This document shows positions 11,161 through 21,815 of a DNA stretch of 64,000 nt, piece by piece. Both the position numbers and the translations under genes were made by a program. Within the stretch, counting starts at the first letter, position 1. Every line of letters starts with the position of its first letter. The notes beneath the pieces are model-generated. The model searched no databases, was not told where the DNA came from, and worked only from the letters and a program-made list of their open reading frames with translations. Source of the stretch: Rhynchopus sp. YZ270_cl-10 (lineage: Eukaryota; Euglenozoa; Diplonemea; Diplonemida; Diplonemidae); the NCBI GenBank assembly GCA_964035575.1, contig OZ037845.1, positions 1,550,001 through 1,614,000 of the forward strand, written 5' to 3'.

Positions 11161-11781
11161 GCAAAAAAAAAAAATATCTCTGAAAAGCGTGTAGATGTCA
11201 AATTCCCATTTTTCCCTCTCAAAAGAGAAAAAAAAAAATAGGTGTTAGACCAGAACTTCTAAATCTGTCTTGCCGCTCACTGCTATTGCTAGCGTTAGTT
11301 TTCGTTTCGGTCAACTGCATCCCTCTTAGCCCAATAAGCGTTAACTCATTGGGTGGAATCTGAGTGGAATTTTTCGGACAGGTCCGCTCTCTGTGAAGGG
11401 GTGTCGTCTGTAAGTAGCCCAGCCTTTTTACCAATATAGTCGTCCATTTTTTTTTTTTTGGCACTCAAGAAAAAGGCGTCAAATTACCAAAACAAATTAC
11501 CAAATCCTCCAAACTTATTTGGACGGCTAGTTTTTTTTTTTTTTGGATGACTGTAGGTCAGAAGAACCTCTCTCGGTGGGTGCTTTTTTTGTCGATACAG
11601 CAATTGAGAGAAACACAACAGCACACCCCCTTCCTGAGGTTTGTGCAAAAAAACAAACTGTTATGTCAACTTTTCCCTTCAAATTGCACAGTGCTAAAAA
11701 AAAGCCCCCAGAGCCTAGCCACCATAACCCTTGCGTTCCGTCTGTGTTTCTTCGTTGTGGAAAAAAAACCCCCCCCCCCCT
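11161..11781. other. Gene-free spacer
   Basis: T-, A- and C-homopolymer-rich sequence between the satellite-bearing element and the foldback. No gene or recognised repeat. Confidence 0.5.
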
Positions 11782-12971
11782 TAGGTGGGGGCAAAACCCC
11801 TATTTTTTTGAGGCATTTTGACTTTTTTGGACTTCCGCGCAAAGTACGTACAAACCACCCCTCATACCCACCCAGAAATGGGTCAGAAACACCCTGTGAC
11901 CCGAAAATCCATGCTAAGGGCGACTCAGAATATGAAAAAATGCAAAAAAATAGTGAAAAAGTGGCCTTTTGACGGTTTTGGCCATGTTGGGTAAAATGGC
12001 CATTTTTGGACAAAAAAATCAAAAAAACAGCAAAATTTCGACGTCATGACAGCTGCTTGGGCACAAACCTACCCCAGGGAGGTCCTGTGAGTCCATTCCG
12101 ACCTGTTTTGGACACTTTAGGTACTTTTTTTGGCCGTTTTTTGGTGTTTTTAGGTCAAAAAATACCCTGGACTTTACCCTGGACGTCCCTGGGCCGCGAC
12201 TTGCGCCCTGCTTTTGGACCCACTCTGGGCCAAAAAATGGGTGAAAACCCCCGAAAAAGCACTCCGGGAACCCAGATAGTTCCAAATATCCACCAGAAAC
12301 CCACCCAAACACCTCAAAAACATGCCAGAAAAATATTTTTAAAAACACACTTTTTCAAATAAGTCATTATGGAACCTGCCCAGATGAACTTTTTGAAAAA
12401 AGTGTGTTTTTGAAAATATTTTTCTGGCATGTTTTTGAGGTGTTTGGGTGGGTTTCTGGTGGATATTTGGAACTATCTGGGTTCCCGGAGTGCTTTTTCG
12501 GGGGTTTTCACCCATTTTTTGGCCCAGAGTGGGTCCAAAAGCAGGGCGCAAGTCGCGGCCCAGGGACGTCCAGGGTAAAGTCCAGGGTATTTTTTGACCT
12601 AAAAACACCAAAAAACGGCCAAAAAAAGTACCTAAAGTGTCCAAAACAGGTCGGAATGGACTCACAGGACCTCCCTGGGGTAGGTTTGTGCCCAAGCAGC
12701 TGTCATGACGTCGAAATTTTGCTGTTTTTTTGATTTTTTTGTCCAAAAATGGCCATTTTACCCAACATGGCCAAAACCGTCAAAAGGCCACTTTTTCACT
12801 ATTTTTTTGCATTTTTTCATATTCTGAGTCGCCCTTAGCATGGATTTTCGGGTCACAGGGTGTTTCTGACCCATTTCTGGGTGGGTATGAGGGGTGGTTT
12901 GTGGGTACTTTGCGCGGAAGTCCAAAAAAGTCAAAATGCCTCACCCGTCCTGAAGGTTTTGCCCCCACCTA
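11782..12971. repeat. Near-perfect 1.2-kb foldback palindrome
   Basis: Arms 11810-12359 and 12393-12942 (550 bp each) are reverse complements with only a handful of differences, separated by a 33 nt spacer (12360-12392). An outer 17 bp inverted pair (TAGGTGGGGGCAAAACC at 11782-11798 and its complement at 12955-12971) extends the symmetry beyond a short unmatched patch. Arms contain many NNTTTT/AAAA runs and no plausible protein. A transcript across it would fold into a hairpin of more than 500 bp. Options are a foldback transposon, a recent inverted duplication, or an assembly artefact. Confidence 0.9.
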
Positions 12972-13908
12972 CCCCCCCCCCTCCTCCCCGGACCCCCTTT
13001 CGTGTCTCAGCCCCCCTGATTTCCTGTTTTGCAACTTCCAAAGTGCAGCAACATTTCAGGGTTCGAGTTAACCCTGTCCAGGGAACTCTGCACTGTCAAC
13101 TCCACTTTTTTAGATGTGTATGGATATGAGGTACACTCATCTTTCAACCTATGAATTTGTTTTTGTGCTTTCATCCAGATGGCTGGCATTGTATGATGGG
13201 TCAGTCGGAGGTTGCATTAATAACTTCACCTTTTTAAAAATAGGTGTCCAAGCAATGAGAGGCTTCGGTACATCTCCCCCCAACCTTCTCTTTCTGGAGC
13301 TTTAGTGCCTGCGTCCCGGCGTGCTGCACTCTCAACTCCACTTTTTTCTTTTTCCCTCCTCAATATGTCGTGAAGGCACATTCGTCGCTTCCCTTTTGAA
13401 TGGTTGTTTTTTTTGCCCCAAAAACAATTTTTTTCCCCCCATTCTCTTCCCAGCGTCTCCCTAACTAAGTGTACGCAGACGCGATGTACGTATCACCAAT
13501 ATTGTTGCGTTTTCTTTTTCCCCCCCTCCGAAGAAACTGCAAAAAGAATTGTGATGTGACACAGTGTTCTCTTCACACAGGGTCGCCGTTCTATTCCTTT
13601 AAGTTAAAGCATGAGGCTTGATCTTTCAAAAAAAAATTTTTTTGTGCAATACCGACGAAAGCGTGGGGGGGTGTGGGATGGGTTGGGATGACAAGAAAAG
13701 AGAAGACACTCAAGGCCGCAACAAGAACAGGGCTGTTCTCTTTCAATGCAACGCAGGGATCTGTGCAAGACAAACACAATCAGTGCAAAAAGAACGACCT
13801 CTTTTTTTTGGCAAGGTTTGCCCTTATCTCTCATTGCTTGCTTTTCTTTAGTTGTCTATCCCCCCAACCCACTTCCGTTTTTCAATGCACAGATATTCTA
13901 TTCGCACA
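12972..13908. other. Gene-free spacer upstream of the GST-like gene
   Basis: Contains several members of the short dispersed motif families: GGGTTCGAGTTAACCC at about 13054-13070; TTTCATCCAG.TGGCAT...GGAGGTTGCATTAATAACTTC at 13170-13235 (matching 22980-23040); GAGAGGCTTCGG at 13257-13268; and CCTGCGTCCCGGCG at 13307-13320 followed by GCACTCTCAACTCC. It ends in a pyrimidine tract and CACAG (13909), the likely acceptor of the next gene. Confidence 0.55.
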
Positions 13909-13919
13909 GCAAAAAAACT

Positions 13920-13920
<1 letters not shown>

Positions 13921-13950
<30 letters not shown>
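13921..13950 (+). promoter_or_regulatory. Poly(A) leader immediately before the ATG
   Basis: Thirty consecutive A residues (after AAAAAAACTC) abut the start codon of the GST-like gene. With the CACAG acceptor at 13909, the processed 5' UTR would be about 41 nt and almost entirely A. Homopolymer length may be imprecise in the assembly. Confidence 0.6.
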
Positions 13951-13953
<3 letters not shown>

Positions 13954-14646
13954 CCGACCGGAATCTTGAATGCGCACACCTTCTCGCAGCCTGCACGCTC
14001 TGTTGCGTGGTTCGCTGTCTACGCAAAGTCTGATGTTGAGGTGCGCAATGTTGAGATTCTGACGGGCGAGCAGAATAACCCCGAGTACCTTGCGAAGTTC
14101 CCTGCCGGCAAGGTCCCGTCGTACGAGGAGGGCGACTTCTTCCTGGAGGAGAGTGCTGCGATCCTGCAGTACCTTGCTGAGGGGCACGCTATTGTACCGA
14201 AGGAGAAGAAACAGCAGGCGAAGGTGCAGCAGTTCGTGGCAGCGCACCTGAGCCAGGTGCGTAAGATCACTCTTGAAGTCATGCGCCACTGTGTCTTTGC
14301 GTCGCCCGAGGAGCTCCCCGCCCTGCTCAAGGCAGGCCTCGAGATTGTCACCCCGACCCTGAAGGCGTACGACACCATTCTTGCGAAGCAGAACTTCGTG
14401 GCAGGGGACGACATCTCGATTGCAGACTTCCTCTTCGCACCTGAGGTGGACCAGCTTGTCATTGTGAAGGGGCGTGTTGGGTACAACATCCTCGAGGGAT
14501 ACCCGTCCATCCTGGCATACCTTGAGCGTCTGAACTCCGTTGCGGGCTATACAGCAAACTTCCAGAAGGCAGGTGAATTCCTGAAGAAAGTGCCGGAGAT
14601 CAAGGCCAAGGCCGCTGCTGCCGCTGCTGCTGCTGCTGAGAAGTAG
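13951..14646 (+). CDS. GST-fold protein, eEF1B-gamma/theta-GST-like
   Basis: Single exon, 231 aa. The N-terminal thioredoxin-like half has the GST pattern SQPARSV near residue 10 and FPAGKVPSYEEGDFFLEESAAI (cis-Pro loop and Glu-Ser glutathione-site pattern) at about 50-71. FPAGKVP is a hallmark of the GST domain of elongation factor eEF1B-gamma, whereas SQP.RSV recalls theta-class GSTs. The C-terminal helical half contains DDISIADFLFAPE, the conserved N-capping/hydrophobic-staple region of GSTs. The protein ends in KAKAAAAAAAAAEK, like an eEF1B-gamma linker, but lacks the eEF1B-gamma C-terminal domain. Function is therefore either glutathione conjugation or a translation-factor accessory role. 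The ATG directly follows a pure poly(A) run of 30 bases, which makes up most of the inferred 41-nt leader. Confidence 0.88.
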
Positions 14647-15546
14647 AAGCTCACCTGGTTGTCAGACTAGAGTTTCCTTTCTTTGCATCCTTTGCATGAG
14701 CTCGGTCGAGCTGTTTTGATATGTTTTAGCCACTCTTTCTTTTCTCTGAACATTCTTTCTTGTTTTCTTAGGTGATGGTCATCATCACGCTTCTTTTCCA
14801 CAGAACAGCCGCCTGTTATGTTTCAGTTTTTCTGTTTGGATGTTCTCTCGCTTCTATCTCCATCTAGCTCTACCTCTGTCTACAGGTTTACTTGTTACTC
14901 TTGATATGATATCTGACCCTTGTGGTTCTTTCGTCTTTCAAGAGGGTTTGCTTTGATGTGCACGCGTGGCACATGCACCTTTCAAGAGTTGTTTGTTTCG
15001 AGGATAAGCAGCGGGCACGGGAGTCAAGGCAACATGACATGCCACTTCATATGACGTGTGGTCATGTTCACCCTCACCGCACCCTGCTTACCTCAGCTTA
15101 GTCCGTTGTTTCTGTACATGGTCACCGGATGTGTTTGTCATGTGGTGAATGAGAAAATGCACTCGCTCGCTATTCTGAGCTTGTCTCTCATAGCATCTAT
15201 GAAAACCTCACCCCAGGTGCCACTGAATATGTGCACAAAACTAAATAGCAACGGCGACTTTATTGTTCCCATTATCTCTCCCGCTCAAACCTAAAAAAGC
15301 AATCAAAATAAATGAATACTTTTCCATTTCCCATTGTCATAGTGTAACGGAACACACCCTTCTGATCTTGGAAGCATCGCATGTCTGCAGCCCACCCTGG
15401 TATCTCATCAGGACAGCAATGGTTGGTGAGTGGTTTTCGGATGCAGTTTTTATCCCATAAGACACAACGTATAATGCGGCAATGCAGGTGACTTTGTGAG
15501 GGTGGGTTCATCTTGCCTTTTCTTTTCTATCTGTGGTGACCTGACG
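14647..15546. other. Spacer between GST-like and LRRC51-like genes
   Basis: About 900 nt, T/C-rich and more evenly composed than other spacers. It presumably contains the GST 3' UTR. No repeat family or ORF of note. Confidence 0.5.
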
Positions 15547-15558
15547 ATGACACAATGA
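15547..15558 (+). promoter_or_regulatory. Minimal uORF overlapping the LRRC51-like start (ATGA)
   Basis: ATG ACA CAA TGA: its stop shares bases with the main start codon at 15555. If translated, the geometry would favour termination-reinitiation. A similar arrangement occurs at the EF-hand/proline-rich gene (47243-47263). Confidence 0.4.
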
Positions 15559-16670
15559 AGGATGAGCTGGCGGAATGGCTGCATGACAAGGAGGCTCTAG
15601 GTGCGGTGTTCGACCTGCGTGCTGCGGACAGCACGCGCCCCGTGTACATGCCGTACACACCACTGGAGCTGTGGCGCAGTCTGCAGCGCTTTGTTGTGTC
15701 GACTGGTCGTGAGGGCACGAAGCGCAGCGAAGCACTTGACCTTGTGGCACAGACACGCTCCCGCTCACGCGTCAGCATGGCCCCCTACGTCTATGAGCAC
15801 GATGAGCCAGAGGACGTGCCCGAAGCAGATGACACATACTACACTGGGTCGCGGCCACCACGCACAGTGAACCTCGATATGAGCAAAGCAGGCGACGAGC
15901 AGCTCGCCTTCCAATGCATACAGAACTACCAACGTGCCCTCTCCTGCTACCAACGGAGGCGTGAGAACCGCTCAAGCACATTTGTACCGCAATGTATCGC
16001 GCTGTCCGCTATATCAAAGCTGTTGCGTGGCAAGGGAAGGCGCAAGCGGCTGACCAAGATGGGCGGCGTGCCTATCGATGATCTGGCGAACTCTTGCGTG
16101 CGGAAGGAGGAGCGCAAGGCGGTGCGGTTCCATGTAGAGGAGGTACGCAAGAGGCGTGCGGCGAAGGTGTGGGACGTCTGCCTTGATGGGAGCACGCTCG
16201 ACACCTCGCATGCGCCTGCTTACGCAGTGGCTGCACCTGCGTGGGTGGAGGCGGGGCTGCCTTGCAGACGAGTAGAGGTGTGGAAGCTGTGCTACTGTGC
16301 TCTGCAGCACACTGCAGCTGTCCTTGACAGTGCAAGCGTGCTGTCACGGTTCACGAGTCTCGCCTTTCTGGACTTATCCAACAACGAACTAACACAGGTG
16401 CCTCCAGGGCTAGTGTCGCTGCCACTACTCTCAGTGCTCTACCTGCATATGAACCAGATAAACAGTGTTGCCGACCTTGCACCCCTCGAGGGTCTTGCTG
16501 TCACCTCACTTACCCTGCACGGCAACAGAATCACCAAGCCCCCGAAGGAGAACGGCAAGCTCTGCCTGCAGGACAAACGCGGCTACCGTCCCTGTGTGCT
16601 GCGCTACCTCACAAGGCTGCGCAACCTCGACCACACAGCAGTCACAACGCGGGAGCGGGAGCTGTTGTAG
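15555..16670 (+). CDS. LRRC51-like leucine-rich-repeat protein
   Basis: Single exon, 371 aa. The first 240 residues are basic and charged with no recognised domain. The C-terminal quarter contains leucine-rich repeats: SLAFLDLSNNELTQVP, LLSVLYLHMNQI and SLTLHGNRI. These are followed by a KRGYRPCVLRYLTRLRNLD cap close to the SLTLHGNP...KGYRQYVL...L pattern of LRRC51 (LRTOMT-type) proteins, which are generally found in ciliated eukaryotes. A ciliary or flagellar role is an inference from that similarity. The start is chosen as the first in-frame ATG. A 3-codon upstream ORF (15547-15558, ATG ACA CAA TGA) ends overlapping this ATG as ATGA. Confidence 0.82.
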   Translation: MKDELAEWLHDKEALGAVFDLRAADSTRPVYMPYTPLELWRSLQRFVVSTGREGTKRSEALDLVAQTRSRSRVSMAPYVYEHDEPEDVPEADDTYYTGSRPPRTVNLDMSKAGDEQLAFQCIQNYQRALSCYQRRRENRSSTFVPQCIALSAISKLLRGKGRRKRLTKMGGVPIDDLANSCVRKEERKAVRFHVEEVRKRRAAKVWDVCLDGSTLDTSHAPAYAVAAPAWVEAGLPCRRVEVWKLCYCALQHTAAVLDSASVLSRFTSLAFLDLSNNELTQVPPGLVSLPLLSVLYLHMNQINSVADLAPLEGLAVTSLTLHGNRITKPPKENGKLCLQDKRGYRPCVLRYLTRLRNLDHTAVTTRERELL

Positions 16671-16826
16671 CACAGCTTTCCAGGCGTCCCCCTTTTTTCC
16701 TCTCTTCCGAAACACGACAATTACACTTCCAAAAAAATGCATCCCCTTTTTTCAATTTCCCCCCCTCCCCCCTCACTCCCAACCATTTATTTACAGGGGC
16801 AAATTTTTACACCTTTTTTTTGCCGG

Positions 16827-18822
16827 ATGAAATATGTGTCGAAGAGCGCGCATTTTGGGGGGTGCAAGGTGCGCATATTTGCTGTACATGCGACAGACGG
16901 GTATGCGGCAGTGCTTATGAAACACGAGCCGACATTGTACCTGTTTGACATACGGAGCAATACTGTGACGTCGAAGCTGAACCTGCACCAAGTCACATCC
17001 GTGCCTGCAGACCATAAGTGGGGTGACATCCGGAGTCTGCACTTCCACGACAACAAGACGACGCACGCAAACTCTCCGCAGACAGCAGACTTCCGCACCT
17101 CGGCCAACCTGCACCTCAGCACCAGCTCGCCGCCACCACGGCCCTACCCCACCACGACAATCACAATGATGACAGACACCCTGGTCTTCTCTCTCCCCCT
17201 GCACACATACGCACCGGGAACATCCGCCAAGCACCACACAAAGGAGACACTCTTCGTGAAGCTCTCGCAGGAGGAGATACGCCCCATTGCCTTTTCGTGT
17301 GTTGCGCCGATGTACGTCTGCCCGGGGCTGGTGGTTGCTGCAACGACAGGTATGTTTTGGGGTCATATTGCTTACCCTTTCCCTTCATTGCGATAATATT
17401 TTACTTTTCACATTCTCCTGTTGTCTACTTTCTCAATTCACAGGAAAAATTGCGATGTGGGACTTCGAAACGAACCGCGTGAATGTGTACCCCAATGCAC
17501 CACGTTGCGGTATCAACGCAATGACATCGGTGTTGAAGAACGAAGAGGACACGGCTAAGGGGTCTGTCTCGCTTCTCATTGGCAACGACGACGGCAGTGT
17601 GATGTGCCTCTCCGTGACCCCCAAGCTCTTCGGCAGCGTAGCGTGGACGGTCAAGATCGGCGAGCCTGTTGTCGCCTTCTCTTGGCACCAAAAGACACAA
17701 ATGGTCTTCGCCAGCGCTGTGTCTGGCACCGCAACACTAAAAATGAGCACCGGAGAAGAAGGAGCACCGCGATTCAAATTTTCCAAAAAACCTGGCACAG
17801 CTTTGGGCATTGCTATGCTTCTTCAGGGAACCGAAAACAAATTTGTTGTGCCATATGAATACAACAAGGCCTTCCTCATTGGAGAAGGCGGGAGCAGTGG
17901 GAGCGACGTTGTTGAGCTTTGCGACCTCAAACGGACCAGCGGAGAAGCATCCCACCTCTATGGGGTGTCTGCAAGCTCCATAGCCTCAGATGGGTTCTTC
18001 ATTGCACACAACCATGGCGTTCTTCGGTTCCTCCCAGAGGCTACGACAGCACCTCTCACCGAGGTCCACCACCCACACCAACCCCTCACTGCACGCATCC
18101 TCAACAGCACCGTCCAAATCTCCTCCCAAAACACCCCCCTCGCCACAGCACCCCTCCCCAACGCGCGCTCCCTCCACACCGGCCCCTGGCTTGGCATCAC
18201 CACCCCAACCTCCTTCCTCTTCTACTCTTGGCGTACATTGGAGCCTATCTCCAAGGGAACAGTTGGTTCTTTATCTCCACCAAATTCTGTGGCTTGGGGA
18301 GGTGCATGGTGTGCATTGGTATATGATACTGGGGTGTTTGTGTTTAAAGCGGAGGGAGGTTGTTTTGAGCATGTGTGCAGTGTATGTGTGCAGGCAGGGG
18401 TGGTTGCGTGGGCGTATGATGGGGCGGTGTTGTTTGTAGATGTGGCGGAATCGGTGTTGGCAGTGTTTCCATATGCAGGGGGGTATGACTGTGTAGTTGT
18501 GGCATCGTTCGCTGCAGCACAGTACTACGCAGCGCTGTCTACGGTGCAGGAAGGCAGCATAGGTTCGCGCTCCGTTCTCGATACAAACTCATGCATTCTA
18601 AAGCCCCAAGGGAAAATCACCTCAATCTCCTGCACCAACGGACGCATTCTCCTCGCCTCCTCCACCCCAGCAGACCACGAACTCCCAGGAACCATAAAAT
18701 GGAGGATCATGGCACAACGTGGCCTTCTCGAAGAAGCGCGCTCCTGGGGGACTCAAGGATGCGAGAAATCGGAGGTGATAGAAGCATTTATTGCACGGAG
18801 GCAACCTGCAACGGCGGGGTGA
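16827..18822 (+). CDS. WD40-like beta-propeller protein
   Basis: Exons 16827-17349 and 17444-18822 (633 aa), intron GTATGT...CACAG, 94 nt, phase 1. Acceptor AG at 16796 precedes the ATG. Repeated hydrophobic blocks ending in D or W patterns (TLYLFDIRSNTVTS, GKIAMWDFETNRVNVY, GNDDGSVMCLS, VVAFSWHQKTQMVFAS) resemble WD40 blades. The C-terminus has RIMAQRGLLEEARSWG, reminiscent of the helical start that follows propellers in vesicle-coat or IFT-type proteins. I cannot assign an orthologue: a trafficking scaffold is possible but unproven. GC-rich with a T/G-rich patch near 18290-18480; the reading frame remains open throughout. Confidence 0.75.
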
Positions 18823-18987
18823 ACCTAACAGATGCATCTTTCAAGCATTTTCTTTTGGCCTTTAGTAAAGTAAACGTACATTTTCCCCCAACCATTTTAA
18901 AAAATTTCCCCCTCAAGATCATTCTCCATCATCATCTCAGGGTACCTTTAGAAAGGTGCAAAAAAAAAAAAGTGTAAAAACAGCACA

Positions 18988-20437
18988 ATGGCGGTGAGCT
19001 ATGAAAGCCAAGGCACGCCGTATCACCAGGACTTCCAGGATGGGGCCTCGGAGTACCTGCGGTTACACAACAAACACACAGAGTCGGTGACGTACTCGCC
19101 GTATGTGACTGCACGGGGTGCCGCTGCACCGTCGCAGGCTTCACCTTCTAGAGTGGCAACGTACCCACGACCGGTAGAGGTCTCACAAACAGCGTCGTCA
19201 CCTCCAAAGGTATGCTCAATGTTTTTTTTTTTTTTTTGATAAAACAACTTCTTGCCGATTCTAAAAATATTGGAGGCAGTGCTGCGGGCAAAAAACGGAT
19301 TGAAAAAAAAAGACAGAAGCTTGCTTTTCTTGTACTCAATTAACCACAACTTCAGTTTTAACACATTTTTTTCACCTTTTTGTTTTCTGGCTTTGAGCGC
19401 ATAAAACAAACCTGAATTCCTCACACCCACTACAGAAAGTATCGCCCGGTCGAATGCGTGGTGCATATGACCCACAAGCATTTGACATGAAGTCCTCATA
19501 TCCTTCGTATACTGGAGCTGCCCCTTCAGGTGTGCATGAGGATGCGCAGGCAGAGCGGGTACAAGAGATCATTCAGCACCGAAGGTTTTCGAACCCTTCT
19601 ACGCAGGCCCCGCCGACAAGCCCTTTCCGGAAGCGGCCGCAGGGGACCACCATTGCGAAGGCACGGTCGATCTCGCCACCACACCACAGCCTCCACCCCA
19701 CCTCTACCTTGGTGCCTGCAGAGGGTATCCCTGCGCCTAGCAGATCCTATGAACAGCAGCCTGCTGTGAACAACATTGATATGACCGCATGGCGGATGCG
19801 GCTTAATTCGATTCAGGCAGAGGAACTGAGACAGCTCATCTCCTCGAACTACGACCGGAACTGCAGTGGGTCGATCGATTTTTGCGATTTTTTGGCGTTG
19901 TGGTTTTCGCAGCAGCTCTTCCAGATTAAACGCTCTGCGGCGACTGTCACTTCGGAAGGGAAGGAGACCGAAACCTTTGAGGTCCAAGCCAAACACATCT
20001 ACCGCGTCCGCGAAATCTTCAACGAATACGAGGAGAGTTATCTCAGCGGAATCCGCTACGGTCTGGTCAGCGCAATGCTGAAAGACCTAGTGTACGACAG
20101 AGACCACGAGGTGCAACACTACTACGGAGTGAGCACAGACGACATGGTCAGCCTCATAGAAGAACTCAGCACACACCGCCTCGCCAAGGCACAAATAGGT
20201 GGTAAAGAGCCACGCTACGACTTCGCGTACATCTTCCAGCTCCTCTTCAAGTACATAACAGACACAGAAGAGATCGCGCTCTTCTACGACGAGGGCTGCA
20301 AGGTCTTCCAAGCCCTCCGCACAAAGGAGTACGGCGAGCAGCCCATCTACCAAAACTCCACCGTCTCAACAAAGCTTCTGGTAAAGCTGCTGACCGCCTT
20401 CCCCAGGAAGGAGGAAGAGTATGTTTTGGGGGGTTGA
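18988..20437 (+). CDS. EF-hand-containing protein of unknown family
   Basis: Exons 18988-19209 and 19436-20437 as drawn (407 aa); intron 1 is GTATGC...TACAG, 226 nt, phase 0. The N-terminal third is Pro/Ser-rich and likely disordered. An EF-hand loop DRNCSGSIDFCD follows YDRN and a helix (QAEELRQLISSN), with canonical D1/N3/S5/D9/D12 positions; the rest is alpha-helical. The 3' end is uncertain: GTATGTTTTGGGG at 20419 and CCCCGCAG at 20508 would make a 90 nt intron, replacing the last residues with a tail ending at 20656 that runs into a dispersed repeat. Intron 1 consists largely of a repeat also present at 45620-45815. Confidence 0.75.
19235..19420 (+). repeat. Dispersed repeat forming most of an intron
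   Basis: TTGATAAAACAACTT...GGAGGCAGTGCTGC...CAATTAACCACAACTTCAG...GGCTTTGAGCGCA is matched at 45620-45815 in the same orientation. It accounts for roughly 180 of the 226 nt of intron 1 of the EF-hand gene. Confidence 0.8.
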
Positions 20438-21179
20438 TTTTCATTGGCAAAGGGAGAGTCTTTCAAAAGACAGACAAAAGAAAAATGTCACTTTTGTGTT
20501 CCCCGCAGGACAGCGTATCGGAATGGTGGTAAAAACGCTGGTATCTTTTCATGTAAACCACTCCCAAGCGCAACACTCCGGGGTTCGATAACCCGCGGAG
20601 TGTCAGTGCCTGCGTCCCAGAGGCGTTTGCACTGTCCACTTAACTTTCGTGTTTGAGTTTTGTTCAAAAAAATTGAAGGGGAGGGAAACAAACAACACAC
20701 ACCATAAAACAGCACCTCAACAGCACCGTTCCCGACTCACAAGATTGAAGAGGAGTTGCTGCTTGGCTCGCAAATGTAGAAATATTAAAAAAACAGAACG
20801 GAAAGTCCACGAAAAGGAGATCGAGGGGGGGGGGGAGATCTCAATGGTTAACCGTTTTCAGATATCAAAAAATACAAAGCAAATTTAAAAAAAAAAAAAT
20901 TTCCAGAACTCACCTTTGGTGGTTGTCAATAGAAAATATACTGAAGTTTTTTTAGAATTAATTTTTATGTGTGGCAATTTTTGTTTCTTAGTTGCAAAGC
21001 GTTTTTGGTATTGCTAATAGTCAGGAGAACACTGCACAGTAGGTAGGAGGGAGGTCCACTCGCGTTTCCCTTTTTTCCCAACAAAAGGGCGTGACTTTCC
21101 TGCCTTGTTTTACAAAAAAAATGTAGTTTTTTTTTCTTTCGATCCCATCTTTCGATTGAAAATTATATCTTAATCTATA
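20438..21179. other. Spacer with B-box-like hairpin and dispersed motif
   Basis: Contains CACTCCGGGGTTCGATAACCCGCGGAGTG at 20574-20602 in effect (stem arms CACTCCG and CGGAGTG around GGTTCGATAACC). It is followed by GTGCCTGCGTCCCAGAGGCG and TTGCACTGTCCACTTAAC. The remaining sequence is purine/AT-rich without recognised features. Confidence 0.55.
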
Positions 21180-21445
21180 CATAGCGCTCCAATTAGAGTG
21201 TTAGGGTATAATTAGAGTCTGGGATTTTGGGTCAAGTCAGTTAGAGTCCAGTTAGAGTATAATTAGAGTCGCTTTTCTTCAATTAGACTATAATTAGAGC
21301 GCAGTTAGAGCATAATTAGACTCTAACTACACTCTAATTATAGTCTAATTAGAGTAAAACAACAGGCTTCTTGTAGGTGCAAACGCCTTAAGGAACCGGT
21401 TCCCCTAAGGTTCCTCTGTAGGACCCAGGTGTCCAGGTGCCCACA

Positions 21446-21632
21446 TAGCTGAGAATAAGACTTGGGGACCCGGGACCCGGTTATTCTCAGCCGGACTGGG
21501 ACACAACTATGTGAAGGCGCTGTGGGTCCGCCTGAAAGCGGGTCGGGGACCCGGTCGCGGGAGGGTGGGGGCCTAGTCCAAGTCCTACTGTACCTAGTAC
21601 CCGGGACTCGGGACCCGGCTTATTCTCAGCTA
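21446..21632. repeat. Small palindromic element TAGCTGAGAATAAG
   Basis: TAGCTGAGAATAAG at 21446-21459 and its complement at 21619-21632 bound a GC-rich 187 bp segment full of GGGACCCGG blocks, with an internal extra copy TTATTCTCAGC near 21480. A related 101 bp element is at 23381-23481. Confidence 0.7.
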
Positions 21633-21689
21633 TGGGTACCCGGACCCGCAGTGGCACATGCCCTCAAGTGTGAGTGACCCACACATGAG

Positions 21690-21815
21690 GGAATGCGACA
21701 CCGCAAAAACTCTTCGTGCACCTTCGGGTGCAATGCCGCAGACAGGCCAAACAGCGTTGGACTCAGAGGAATTCCTGCTGTGCAGGTAACAAACATGAGA
21801 ACCAACTCCCAGTAA
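21690..21815 (-). pseudogene. Decayed LINE-type reverse-transcriptase fragment
   Basis: The minus strand encodes IPLSPTLFGLSAALHPKV, which resembles the PLSPLLFxLALHP block of non-LTR retrotransposon reverse transcriptases; a degenerate QQG-like sequence precedes it. Only this short stretch is recognisable, and the flanking frame is interrupted. No catalytic YxDD block is visible nearby. A broken relic, nested in the inverted-repeat element; a chance match is possible. Confidence 0.4.

Noticed and set aside
12006-12746. Paired ORFs in the foldback arms that look like a conserved protein
   Set aside because: Identical peptides arise from the palindrome itself; low-complexity FFG/KK content, no family.
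20574-20602. tRNA gene suggested by GGTTCGA
   Set aside because: Only a T-arm-like hairpin is present; no acceptor, D or anticodon arms can be folded around it. The other GGTTCGA sites also fail.
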